Assembly (NCBI GenBank): GCA_037893225.1
Contig: JAZGUH010000087.1
Coordinates: 186,001-250,000 of the forward strand
Direction: 5' to 3'
Source: Hippasteria phrygiana
Taxonomy: Eukaryota; Echinodermata; Asteroidea; Valvatida; Goniasteridae
DNA length: 64,000 bases
This document shows positions 12,287-25,031 of this stretch, piece by piece; the stretch's first letter is position 1; each line of letters begins with the position of its first letter. Below the pieces are notes generated by a model. The model was not told the origin of the DNA. It ran no database searches and saw only the letters and a list, made by a program, of their open reading frames with translations. The position numbers and the translations under genes were made by a program.

Positions 12287-15200
12287 GGAGAAAATTCAAA
12301 CCTCGCAATGTTTATTTTCTTTCCGGCCAACATCTGTGTACATGTTACCGTCTATTTATTGCTCCATGCCTGTCAAATTCCCTGGGGTATGGACTTGCTT
12401 TACTCATTCATAATTGCATGAAATATCAACCAAATGCAGTAATTTTGACATGTATGTATAGCTTAGATCTGGCGCTACATGTTGCAATCATCGGCGGCTT
12501 CCCAGAGTTAAAACTTGTGGAGAAAATTCAAACCTCGCAATGTTAATTTTCTTTCCGGCCAACATCTGTGTACATATTACCGTCTATTTATTGCTCCATG
12601 CATGTCAAATTCCCAGGGGTATGGACTTGCTTTATTCATTCATAATTGCATGAAATATCAACCAAATGCAGTATTTTTGACATGTATGGATAGCTTAGAT
12701 CTGGCGCTACATGTTGGAATTATCGGCGGCTTCTTAGAGTTAACACTTGTGGAGAAAATTCAAACCTCGCAATGTTTATTTTCTTTCCGGCCAACATCTG
12801 TGTGCATATTACCTTCTATTTATTGCTCCATGCCTGTCAAATTCCCCAGGGTATGACTTGCTTTACTCATTCATAATTGCATGAAATATCAACCAAATTC
12901 AGTAATTTTGACATGTATGGATAGCTTAGATCTGGCGCTACATGTTGCAATCATCGGCGGCTTCCCAGAGTTAAAACTTGTGGAGAAAATTCAAACCTCG
13001 CAATGTTAATTTTCTTTCCGGCCAACATCTGTGTACATATTACCGTCTATTTATTGCTCCATGCATGTCAAATTCCCTGGGGTATGGACTTGCTTTATTC
13101 ATTCATAATTGCATGAAATATCAACCAAATGCAGTATTTTTAACATGTATGGATAGCTTAGATCTGGCGCTACATGTTGCAATTATCGGCGGCTTCTTAG
13201 AGTTAACACTTGTGGAGAAAATTCAAACCTCGCAATGTTTATTTTCTTTCCGGCCAACATCTGTGTACATGTTACCGTCTATTTATTGCTCCATGCCTGT
13301 CAAATTCCCTGGGGTATGGACTTGCTTTACTCATTCATAATTGCATGAAATATCAACCAAATGCAGTAATTTTGACATGTATGTATAGCTTAGATCTGGC
13401 GCTACATGTTGCAATCATCGGCGGCTTCCCAGAGTTAAAACTTGTGGAGAAAATTCAAACCTCGCAATGTTTATTTTCTTTCCGGCCAACATCTGTGTGC
13501 ATATTACCGTCTATTTATTGCTCCATGCATGTCAAATTCCCTGGGGTATGGACTTGCTTTACTCATTCATAATTGCATGAAATATCAACCAAATTCAGTA
13601 ATTTTGACATGTATGGATAGCTTAGATCTGGCGCTACATGTTGCAATTATCGGCGGCTTCTTAGAGTTAAAACTTGTGGAGAAAATTCAAACCTCGCAAT
13701 GTTTATTTTCTTTCCGGCCAACATCTGTGTGCATATTACCTTCTATTTATTGCTCCATGCCTGTCAAATTCCCCAGGGTATGACTTGCTTTACTCATTCA
13801 TAATTGCATGAAATATCAACCAAATTCAGTAATTTTGACATGTATGGATAGCTTAGATCTGGCGCTACATGTTGCAATCATCGGCGGCTTCCCAGAGTTA
13901 AAACTTGTGGAGAAAATTCAAACCTCGCAATGTTAATTTTCTTTCCGGCCAACATCTGTGTACATATTACCGTCTATTTATTGCTCCATGCATGTCAAAT
14001 TCCCAGGGGTATGGACTTGCTTTACTCATTCATAATTGCATGAAATATCAACCAAATACAGTAATTTTGACATGTATGGATAGCTTAGATCTGGCGCTAC
14101 ATGTTGCAATCATCGGCGGCTTCCCAGAGTTAAAACTTGTGGAGAAAATTCAAACCTCGCAATGTTAATTTTCTTTCCGGCCAACATCTGTGTACATATT
14201 ACCGTCTATTTATTGCTCCATGCATGTCAAATTCCCAGGGGTATGGACTTGCTTTACTCATTCATAATTGCATGAAATATCAACCAAATGCAGTAATTTT
14301 GACATGTATGTATAGCTTAGATCTGGCGCTACATGTTGCAATTATCGGCGGCTTCTTAGAGTTAACACTTGTGGAGAAAATTCAAACCTCGCAATGTTTA
14401 TTTTCTTTCCGGCCAACATCTGTGTACATGTTACCGTCTATTTATTGCTCCATGCCTGTCAAATTCCCTGGGGTATGGACTTGCTTTACTCATTCATAAT
14501 TGCATGAAATATCAACCAAATGCAGTAATTTTGACATGTGTGTATAGCTTAGATCTGGCGCTACATGTTGCAATCATCGGCGGCTTCCCAGAGTTAAAAC
14601 TTGTGGAGAAAATTCAAACCTCGCAATGTTAATTTTCTTTCCGGCCAACATCTGTGTACATATTACCGTCTATTTATTGCTCCATGCATGTCAAATTCCC
14701 TGGGGTATGGACTTGCTTTATTCATTCATAATTGCATGAAATATCAACCAAATGCAGTATTTTTAACATGTATGGATAGCTTAGATCTGGCGCTACATGT
14801 TGCAATTATCGGCGGCTTCTTAGAGTTAACACTTGTGGAGAAAATTCAAACCTCGCAATGTTTATTTTCTTTCCGGCCAACATCTGTGTGCATATTACCG
14901 TCTATTTATTGCTCCATGCATGTCAAATTCCCTGGGGTATGGACTTGCTTTACTCATTCATAATTGCATGAAATATCAACCAAATTCAGTAATTTTGACA
15001 TGTATGGATAGCTTAGATCTGGCGCTACATGTTGCAATTATCGGCGGCTTCTTAGAGTTAAAACTTGTGGAGAAAATTCAAACCTCGCAATGTTTATTTT
15101 CTTTCCGGCCAACATCTGTGTGCATATTACCTTCTATTTATTGCTCCATGCCTGTCAAATTCCCCAGGGTATGACTTGCTTTACTCATTCATAATTGCAT

Positions 15201-15763
15201 GAAATATCAACCAAATTCAGTAATTTTGACATGTATGGATAGCTTAGATCTGGCGCTACATGTTGCAATCATCGGCGGCTTCCCAGAGTTAAAACTTGTG
15301 GAGAAAATTCAAACCTCGCAATGTTAATTTTCTTTCCGGCCAACATCTGTGTACATATTACCGTCTATTTATTGCTCCATGCATGTCAAATTCCCAGGGG
15401 TATGGACTTGCTTTACTCATTCATAATTGCATGAAATATCAACCAAATACAGTAATTTTGACATGTATGGATAGCTTAGATCTGGCGCTACATGTTGCAA
15501 TTATCGGCGGCTTCTTAGAGTTAACACTTGTGGAGAAAATTCAAACCTCGCAATGTTTATTTTCTTTCCGGCCAACATCTGTGTACATGTTACCGTCTAT
15601 TTATTGCTCCATGCCTGTCAAATTCCCTGGGGTATGGACTTGCTTTACTCATTCATAATTGCATGAAATATCAACCAAATGCAGTAATTTTGACATGTAT
15701 GTATAGCTTAGATCTGGCGCTACATGTTGCAATCATCGGCGGCTTCCCAGAGTTAAAACTTGT
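12287..15763 (+). repeat. Domain 2, right part: mixed units including a 1391-bp repeat
   Basis: Fifteen monomers, three of them 231 bp (12751, 13678, 15069, all CCCCAGGGTATGACT type). Monomers 13446, 13678 and the first half of 13909 match 14837, 15069 and the first half of 15300, giving a spacing of 1391 bp. A private TTTTTAACATG variant (p161 A) is shared at 13142 and 14765, 1623 bp apart, so two different copy offsets overlap here. The CCCAGGGG allele (p97 A), found in ten monomers from 3943 onward, is last seen in monomer 15300. The first GTGTGTATAG monomer (p168 G), common later, appears at 14373. Confidence 0.82.
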
Positions 15764-16226
15764 GGAGAAAATTCAAACCTCGCAATGTTTATTTTCTTTC
15801 CGGCCAACATCTGTGTACATGTTACCGTCTATTTATTGCTCCATGCATGTCAAATTCCCTGGGGTATGGACTTGCTTTACTCATTCATAATTGCATGAAA
15901 TATCCACCAAATTCAGTAATTTTGACATGTATGTATAGCTTAGATCTGGCGCTACATGTTGCAATTATCGGCGGCTTCTTAGAGTTAAAACTTGTGGAGA
16001 AAATTCAAACCTCGCAATGTTTATTTTCTTTCCGGCCAACATCTGTGTGCATATTACCGTCTATTTATTGCTCCATGCCTGTCAAATTCCCTGGGGTATG
16101 ACTTGCTTTACTCATTCATAATTGCATGAAATATCAACCAAATTCAGTAATTTTGACATGTATGGATAGCTTAGATCTGGCGCTACATGTTGCAATCATC
16201 GGCGGCTTCCCAGAGTTAAAACTTGT
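15764..16226 (+). repeat. Partial octamer (classes G and H)
   Basis: This is a 232-bp monomer with CCACCAAATT (p142 C), the first such monomer in the window, followed by a 231-bp monomer with GGGGTATGACT. The same pair ends every complete octamer to the right (17618, 20862, 23643, 24569), so this looks like the truncated tail of an octamer at the boundary with domain 2. Confidence 0.8.
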
Positions 16227-18080
16227 GGAGAAAATTCAAACCTCGCAATGTTAATTTTCTTTCCGGCCAACATCTGTGTACATGTTACCGTCTATTTATT
16301 GCTCCATGCATGTCAAATTCCCTGGGGTATGGACTTGCTTTACTCATTCATAATTGCATGAAATATCAACCAAATTCAGTAATTTTGACATGTATGGATA
16401 GCTTAGATCTGGCGCTACATGTTGCAATTATCGGCGGCTTCTTAGAGTTAACACTTGTGGAGAAAATTCAAACCTCGCAATGTTTATTTTCTTTCCGGCC
16501 AACATCTGTGTACATGTTACCGTCTATTTATTGCTCCATGCCTGTCAAATTCCCTGGGGTATGGACTTGCTTTACTCATTCATAATTGCATGAAATATCA
16601 ACCAAATGCAGTAATTTTGACATGTGTGTATAGCTTAGATCTGGCGCTACATGTTGCAATCATCGGCGGCTTCCCAGAGTTAAAACTTGTGGAGAAAATT
16701 CAAACCTCGCAATGTTTATTTTCTTTCCGGCCAACATCTGTGTGCATATTACCGTCTATTTATTGCTCCATGCATGTCAAATTCCCTGGGGTATGGACTT
16801 GCTTTACTCATTCATAATTGCATGAAATATCAACCAAATTCAGTAATTTTGACATGTATGGATAGCTTAGATCTGGCGCTACATGTTGCAATTATCGGCG
16901 GCTTCTTAGAGTTAACACTTGTGGAGAAAATTCAAACCTCGCAATGTTTATTTTCTTTCCGGCCAACATCTGTGTACATGTTACCGTCTATTTATTGCTC
17001 CATGCCTGTCAAATTCCCTGGGGTATGGACTTGCTTTACTCATTCATAATTGCATGAAATATCAACCAAATTCAGTAATTTTGACATGTATGGATAGCTT
17101 AGATCTGGCGCTACATGTTGCAATTATCGGCGGCTTCTTAGAGTTAAAACTTGTGGAGAAAATTCAAACCTCGCAATGTTTATTTTCTTTCCGGCCAACA
17201 TCTGTGTGCATATTACCTTCTATTTATTGCTCCATGCCTGTCAAATTCGCCAGGGTATGACTTGCTTTACTCATTCATAATTGCATGAAATATCAACCAA
17301 ATTCAGTAATGTTGACATGTATGGATAGCTTAGATCTGGCGCTACATGTTGCAATCATCGGCGGCTTCCCAGAGTTAAAACTTGTGGAGAAAATTCAAAC
17401 CTCGCAATGTTAATTTTCTTTCCGGCCAACATCTGTGTACATATTACCGTCTATTTATTGCTCCATGCCTGTCAAATTCCCTGGGGTATGGACTTGCTTT
17501 ACTCATTCATAATTGCATGAAATATCAACCAAATGCAGTAATTTTGACATGTATGTATAGCTTAGATCTGGCGCTACATGTTGCAATCATCGGCGGCTTC
17601 CCAGAGTTAAAACTTGTGGAGAAAATTCAAACCTCGCAATGTTTATTTTCTTTCCGGCCAACATCTGTGTACATGTTACCGTCTATTTATTGCTCCATGC
17701 ATGTCAAATTCCCTGGGGTATGGACTTGCTTTACTCATTCATAATTGCATGAAATATCCACCAAATTCAGTAATTTTGACATGTATGTATAGCTTAGATC
17801 TGGCGCTACATGTTGCAATTATCGGCGGCTTCTTAGAGTTAAAACTTGTGGAGAAAATTCAAACCTCGCAATGTTTATTTTCTTTCCGGCCAACATCTGT
17901 GTGCATATTACCGTCTATTTATTGCTCCATGCCTGTCAAATTCCCTGGGGTATGACTTGCTTTACTCATTCATAATTGCATGAAATATCAACCAAATTCA
18001 GTAATTTTGACATGTATGGATAGCTTAGATCTGGCGCTACATGTTGCAATCATCGGCGGCTTCCCAGAGTTAAAACTTGT
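16227..18080 (+). repeat. Octameric higher-order repeat, copy 1 (1854 bp)
   Basis: Monomer order is A-B-C-D-E-F-G-H, starting at 16227, 16459, 16691, 16923, 17155, 17386, 17618 and 17850. E (CGCCAGGGTATGACT) and H (GGGGTATGACT) are 231 bp, so the unit is 6x232 + 2x231. E carries CAGTAATGTT (p158 G) and G carries p142 C. This is the cleanest copy and serves as the reference for the later ones. Confidence 0.9.
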
Positions 18081-19470
18081 GGAGAAAATTCAAACCTCGC
18101 AATGTTAATTTTCTTTCCGGCCAACATCTGTGTACATGTTACCGTCTATTTATTGCTCCATGCATGTCAAATTCCCTGGGGTATGGACTTGCTTTACTCA
18201 TTCATAATTGCATGAAATATCAACCAAATTCAGTAATTTTGACATGTATGGATAGCTTAGATCTGGCGCTACATGTTGCAATTATCGGCGGCTTCTTAGA
18301 GTTAACACTTGTGGAGAAAATTCAAACCTCGCAATGTTTATTTTCTTTCCGGCCAACATCTGTGTACATGTTACCGTCTATTTATTGCTCCATGCCTGTC
18401 AAATTCCCTGGGGTATGGACTTGCTTTACTCATTCATAATTGCATGAAATATCAACCAAATGCAGTAATTTTGACATGTGTGTATAGCTTAGATCTGGCG
18501 CTACATGTTGCAATCATCGGCGGCTTCCCAGAGTTAAAACTTGTGGAGAAAATTCAAACCTCGCAATGTTTATTTTCTTTCCGGCCAACATCTGTGTGCA
18601 TATTACCGTCTATTTATTGCTCCATGCATGTCAAATTCCCTGGGGTATGGACTTGCTTTACTCATTCATAATTGCATGAAGAATCAACCAAATTCAGTAA
18701 TTTTGACATGTATGGATAGCTTAGATCTGGCGCTACATGTTGCAATTATCGGCGGCTTCTTAGAGTTAACACTTGTGGAGAAAATTCAAACCTCGCAATG
18801 TTTATTTTCTTTCCGGCCAACATCTGTGTACATGTTACCGTCTATTTATTGCTCCATGCCTGTCAAATTCCCTGGGGTATGGACTTGCTTTACTCATTCA
18901 TAATTGCATGAAATATCAACCAAATGCAGTAATTTTGACATGTATGTATAGCTTAGATCTGGCGCTACATGTTGCAATCATCGGCGGCTTCCCAGAGTTA
19001 AAACTTGTGGAGAAAATTCAAACCTCGCAATGTTTATTTTCTTTCCGGCCAACATCTGTGTACATGTTACCGTCTATTTATTGCTCCATGCATGTCAAAT
19101 TCCCTGGGTATGGACTTGCTTTACTCATTCATAATTGCATGAAATATCAACCAAATTCAGTAATTTTGACATGTATGGATAGCTTAGATCTGGCGCTACA
19201 TGTTGCAATCATCGGCGGCTTCTTAGAGTTAAAACTTGTGGAGAAAATTCAAACCTCGCAATGTTTATTTTCTTTCCGGCCAACATCTGTGTGCATATTA
19301 CCGTCTATTTATTGCTCCATGCCTGTCAAATTCCCTGGGGTATGACTTGCTTTACTCATTCATAATTGCATGAAATATCAACCAAATTCAGTAATTTTGA
19401 CATGTATGGATAGCTTAGATCTGGCGCTACATGTTGCAATCATCGGCGGCTTCCCAGAGTTAAAACTTGT
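18081..19470 (+). repeat. Hexameric higher-order repeat, copy 1 (1390 bp)
   Basis: Order is A-B-C-D'-I-H' (18081, 18313, 18545, 18777, 19009, 19240). The first three monomers are the same as in the octamer. D' has the p150 G, p171 T, p203 C combination. I (19009) has CCCTGGGTATGG, losing one G of the G4 run. H' has GGGGTATGACT. A private GAAGAATC variant lies near 18680 and is not in the matching monomer 3244 bp to the right. Confidence 0.88.
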
Positions 19471-21324
19471 GGAGAAAATTCAAACCTCGCAATGTTAATT
19501 TTCTTTCCGGCCAACATCTGTGTACATGTTACCGTCTATTTATTGCTCCATGCATGTCAAATTCCCTGGGGTATGGACTTGCTTTACTCATTCATAATTG
19601 CATGAAATATCAACCAAATTCAGTAATTTTGACATGTATGGATAGCTTAGATCTGGCGCTACATGTTGCAATTATCGGCGGCTTCTTAGAGTTAACACTT
19701 GTGGAGAAAATTCAAACCTCGCAATGTTTATTTTCTTTCCGGCCAACATCTGTGTACATGTTACCGTCTATTTATTGCTCCATGCCTGTCAAATTCCCTG
19801 GGGTATGGACTTGCTTTACTCATTCATAATTGCATGAAATATCAACCAAATGCAGTAATTTTGACATGTGTGTATAGCTTAGATCTGGCGCTACATGTTG
19901 CAATCATCGGCGGCTTCCCAGAGTTAAAACTTGTGGAGAAAATTCAAACCTCGCAATGTTTATTTTCTTTCCGGCCAACATCTGTGTGCATATTACCGTC
20001 TATTTATTGCTCCATGCATGTCAAATTCCCTGGGGTATGGACTTGCTTTACTCATTCATAATTGCATGAAATATCAACCAAATTCAGTAATTTTGACATG
20101 TATGGATAGCTTAGATCTGGCGCTACATGTTGCAATTATCGGCGGCTTCTTAGAGTTAACACTTGTGGAGAAAATTCAAACCTCGCAATGTTTATTTTCT
20201 TTCCGGCCAACATCTGTGTACATGTTACCGTCTATTTATTGCTCCATGCCTGTCAAATTCCCTGGGGTATGGACTTGCTTTACTCATTCATAATTGCATG
20301 AAATATCAACCAAATTCAGTAATTTTGACATGTATGGATAGCTTAGATCTGGCGCTACATGTTGCAATTATCGGCGGCTTCTTAGAGTTAAAACTTGTGG
20401 AGAAAATTCAAACCTCGCAATGTTTATTTTCTTTCCGGCCAACATCTGTGTGCATATTACCTTCTATTTATTGCTCCATGCCTGTCAAATTCGCCAGGGT
20501 ATGACTTGCTTTACTCATTCATAATTGCATGAAATATCAACCAAATTCAGTAATGTTGACATGTATGGATAGCTTAGATCTGGCGCTACATGTTGCAATC
20601 ATCGGCGGCTTCCCAGAGTTAAAACTTGTGGAGAAAATTCAAACCTCGCAATGTTAATTTTCTTTCCGGCCAACATCTGTGTACATATTACCGTCTATTT
20701 ATTGCTCCATGCCTGTCAAATTCCCTGGGGTATGGACTTGCTTTACTCATTCATAATTGCATGAAATATCAACCAAATGCAGTAATTTTGACATGTATGT
20801 ATAGCTTAGATCTGGCGCTACATGTTGCAATCATCGGCGGCTTCCCAGAGTTAAAACTTGTGGAGAAAATTCAAACCTCGCAATGTTTATTTTCTTTCCG
20901 GCCAACATCTGTGTACATGTTACCGTCTATTTATTGCTCCATGCATGTCAAATTCCCTGGGGTATGGACTTGCTTTACTCATTCATAATTGCATGAAATA
21001 TCCACCAAATTCAGTAATTTTGACATGTATGTATAGCTTAGATCTGGCGCTACATGTTGCAATTATCGGCGGCTTCTTAGAGTTAAAACTTGTGGAGAAA
21101 ATTCAAACCTCGCAATGTTTATTTTCTTTCCGGCCAACATCTGTGTGCATATTACCGTCTATTTATTGCTCCATGCCTGTCAAATTCCCTGGGGTATGAC
21201 TTGCTTTACTCATTCATAATTGCATGAAATATCAACCAAATTCAGTAATTTTGACATGTATGGATAGCTTAGATCTGGCGCTACATGTTGCAATCATCGG
21301 CGGCTTCCCAGAGTTAAAACTTGT
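19471..21324 (+). repeat. Octameric higher-order repeat, copy 2 (1854 bp)
   Basis: Order A-B-C-D-E-F-G-H again, exactly 3244 bp to the right of copy 1. I found no difference from copy 1 in the diagnostic sites, which implies recent duplication. Octamer plus hexamer together form a 14-monomer, 3244-bp composite unit. Confidence 0.9.
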
Positions 21325-22483
21325 GGAGAAAATTCAAACCTCGCAATGTTAATTTTCTTTCCGGCCAACATCTGTGTACATGTTACCGTCTATTTATTGC
21401 TCCATGCATGTCAAATTCCCTGGGGTATGGACTTGCTTTACTCATTCATAATTGCATGAAATATCAACCAAATTCAGTAATTTTGACATGTATGGATAGC
21501 TTAGATCTGGCGCTACATGTTGCAATTATCGGCGGCTTCTTAGAGTTAACACTTGTGGAGAAAATTCAAACCTCGCAATGTTTATTTTCTTTCCGGCCAA
21601 CATCTGTGTACATGTTACCGTCTATTTATTGCTCCATGCCTGTCAAATTCCCTGGGGTATGGACTTGCTTTACTCATTCATAATTGCATGAAATATCAAC
21701 CAAATGCAGTAATTTTGACATGTGTGTATAGCTTAGATCTGGCGCTACATGTTGCAATCATCGGCGGCTTCCCAGAGTTAAAACTTGTGGAGAAAATTCA
21801 AACCTCGCAATGTTTATTTTCTTTCCGGCCAACATCTGTGTGCATATTACCGTCTATTTATTGCTCCATGCATGTCAAATTCCCTGGGGTATGGACTTGC
21901 TTTACTCATTCATAATTGCATGAAATATCAACCAAATTCAGTAATTTTGACATGTATGGATAGCTTAGATCTGGCGCTACATGTTGCAATTATCGGCGGC
22001 TTCTTAGAGTTAACACTTGTGGAGAAAATTCAAACCTCGCAATGTTTATTTTCTTTCCGGCCAACATCTGTGTACATGTTACCGTCTATTTATTGCTCCA
22101 TGCCTGTCAAATTCCCTGGGGTATGGACTTGCTTTACTCATTCATAATTGCATGAAATATCAACCAAATGCAGTAATTTTGACATGTATGTATAGCTTAG
22201 ATCTGGCGCTACATGTTGCAATCATCGGCGGCTTCCCAGAGTTAAAACTTGTGGAGAAAATTCAAACCTCGCAATGTTTATTTTCTTTCCGGCCAACATC
22301 TGTGTACATGTTACCGTCTATTTATTGCTCCATGCATGTCAAATTCCCTGGGTATGGACTTGCTTTACTCATTCATAATTGCATGAAATATCAACCAAAT
22401 TCAGTAATTTTGACATGTATGGATAGCTTAGATCTGGCGCTACATGTTGCAATCATCGGCGGCTTCCCAGAGTTAAAACTTGT
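21325..22483 (+). repeat. Hexamer copy 2, lacking one monomer (1159 bp)
   Basis: Order A-B-C-D'-I*. The last monomer (22253) has the three-G deletion of class I on its left but the TCATCGGCGGCTTCCCAG end of class H' on its right. This is what one expects if I and H' recombined, with loss of one 231-bp monomer relative to copy 1 (19009 and 19240). The exchange lies between about p106 and p216. Confidence 0.85.
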
Positions 22484-24105
22484 GGAGAAAATTCAAACCT
22501 CGCAATGTTAATTTTCTTTCCGGCCAACATCTGTGTACATGTTACCGTCTATTTATTGCTCCATGCATGTCAAATTCCCTGGGGTATGGACTTGCTTTAC
22601 TCATTCATAATTGCATGAAATATCAACCAAATTCAGTAATTTTGACATGTATGGATAGCTTAGATCTGGCGCTACATGTTGCAATTATCGGCGGCTTCTT
22701 AGAGTTAACACTTGTGGAGAAAATTCAAACCTCGCAATGTTTATTTTCTTTCCGGCCAACATCTGTGTGCATATTACCGTCTATTTATTGCTCCATGCAT
22801 GTCAAATTCCCTGGGGTATGGACTTGCTTTACTCATTCATAATTGCATGAAATATCAACCAAATTCAGTAATTTTGACATGTATGGATAGCTTAGATCTG
22901 GCGCTACATGTTGCAATTATCGGCGGCTTCTTAGAGTTAACACTTGTGGAGAAAATTCAAACCTCGCAATGTTTATTTTCTTTCCGGCCAACATCTGTGT
23001 ACATGTTACCGTCTATTTATTGCTCCATGCCTGTCAAATTCCCTGGGGTATGGACTTGCTTTACTCATTCATAATTGCATGAAATATCAACCAAATTCAG
23101 TAATTTTGACATGTATGGATAGCTTAGATCTGGCGCTACATGTTGCAATTATCGGCGGCTTCTTAGAGTTAAAACTTGTGGAGAAAATTCAAACCTCGCA
23201 ATGTTTATTTTCTTTCCGGCCAACATCTGTGTGCATATTACCTTCTATTTATTGCTCCATGCCTGTCAAATTCGCCAGGGTATGACTTGCTTTACTCATT
23301 CATAATTGCATGAAATATCAACCAAATTCAGTAATGTTGACATGTATGGATAGCTTAGATCTGGCGCTACATGTTGCAATCATCGGCGGCTTCCCAGAGT
23401 TAAAACTTGTGGAGAAAATTCAAACCTCGCAATGTTAATTTTCTTTCCGGCCAACATCTGTGTACATATTACCGTCTATTTATTGCTCCATGCCTGTCAA
23501 ATTCCCTGGGGTATGGACTTGCTTTACTCATTCATAATTGCATGAAATATCAACCAAATGCAGTAATTTTGACATGTATGTATAGCTTAGATCTGGCGCT
23601 ACATGTTGCAATCATCGGCGGCTTCCCAGAGTTAAAACTTGTGGAGAAAATTCAAACCTCGCAATGTTTATTTTCTTTCCGGCCAACATCTGTGTACATG
23701 TTACCGTCTATTTATTGCTCCATGCATGTCAAATTCCCTGGGGTATGGACTTGCTTTACTCATTCATAATTGCATGAAATATCCACCAAATTCAGTAATT
23801 TTGACATGTATGTATAGCTTAGATCTGGCGCTACATGTTGCAATTATCGGCGGCTTCTTAGAGTTAAAACTTGTGGAGAAAATTCAAACCTCGCAATGTT
23901 TATTTTCTTTCCGGCCAACATCTGTGTGCATATTACCGTCTATTTATTGCTCCATGCCTGTCAAATTCCCTGGGGTATGACTTGCTTTACTCATTCATAA
24001 TTGCATGAAATATCAACCAAATTCAGTAATTTTGACATGTATGGATAGCTTAGATCTGGCGCTACATGTTGCAATCATCGGCGGCTTCCCAGAGTTAAAA
24101 CTTGT
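22484..24105 (+). repeat. Octamer copy 3, lacking monomer B (1622 bp)
   Basis: Order A-C-D-E-F-G-H. Monomer 22484 matches 19471 (class A), but the next unit, 22716, already matches 19935 (class C), so the B monomer with p168 G is absent. From 22716 onward the block is 2781 bp from its counterpart in copy 2, that is 3244 minus one 231-bp and one 232-bp unit. Confidence 0.86.
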
Positions 24106-25031
24106 GGAGAAAATTCAAACCTCGCAATGTTTATTTTCTTTCCGGCCAACATCTGTGTGCATATTACCTTCTATTTATTGCTCCATGCCTGTCAAATTCG
24201 CCAGGGTATGACTTGCTTTACTCATTCATAATTGCATGAAATATCAACCAAATTCAGTAATGTTGACATGTATGGATAGCTTAGATCTGGCGCTACATGT
24301 TGCAATCATCGGCGGCTTCCCAGAGTTAAAACTTGTGGAGAAAATTCAAACCTCGCAATGTTAATTTTCTTTCCGGCCAACATCTGTGTACATATTACCG
24401 TCTATTTATTGCTCCATGCCTGTCAAATTCCCTGGGGTATGGACTTGCTTTACTCATTCATAATTGCATGAAATATCAACCAAATGCAGTAATTTTGACA
24501 TGTATGTATAGCTTAGATCTGGCGCTACATGTTGCAATCATCGGCGGCTTCCCAGAGTTAAAACTTGTGGAGAAAATTCAAACCTCGCAATGTTTATTTT
24601 CTTTCCGGCCAACATCTGTGTACATGTTACCGTCTATTTATTGCTCCATGCATGTCAAATTCCCTGGGGTATGGACTTGCTTTACTCATTCATAATTGCA
24701 TGAAATATCCACCAAATTCAGTAATTTTGACATGTATGTATAGCTTAGATCTGGCGCTACATGTTGCAATTATCGGCGGCTTCTTAGAGTTAAAACTTGT
24801 GGAGAAAATTCAAACCTCGCAATGTTTATTTTCTTTCCGGCCAACATCTGTGTGCATATTACCGTCTATTTATTGCTCCATGCCTGTCAAATTCCCTGGG
24901 GTATGACTTGCTTTACTCATTCATAATTGCATGAAATATCAACCAAATTCAGTAATTTTGACATGTATGGATAGCTTAGATCTGGCGCTACATGTTGCAA
25001 TCATCGGCGGCTTCCCAGAGTTAAAACTTGT
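24106..25031 (+). repeat. Local tandem duplication of the E-F-G-H tetramer (926 bp)
   Basis: Monomers 24106, 24337, 24569 and 24801 repeat 23180, 23411, 23643 and 23875 at a spacing of 926 bp. As a result an H monomer (23875) is followed directly by an E monomer (24106), putting two 231-bp units next to each other. Confidence 0.87.
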
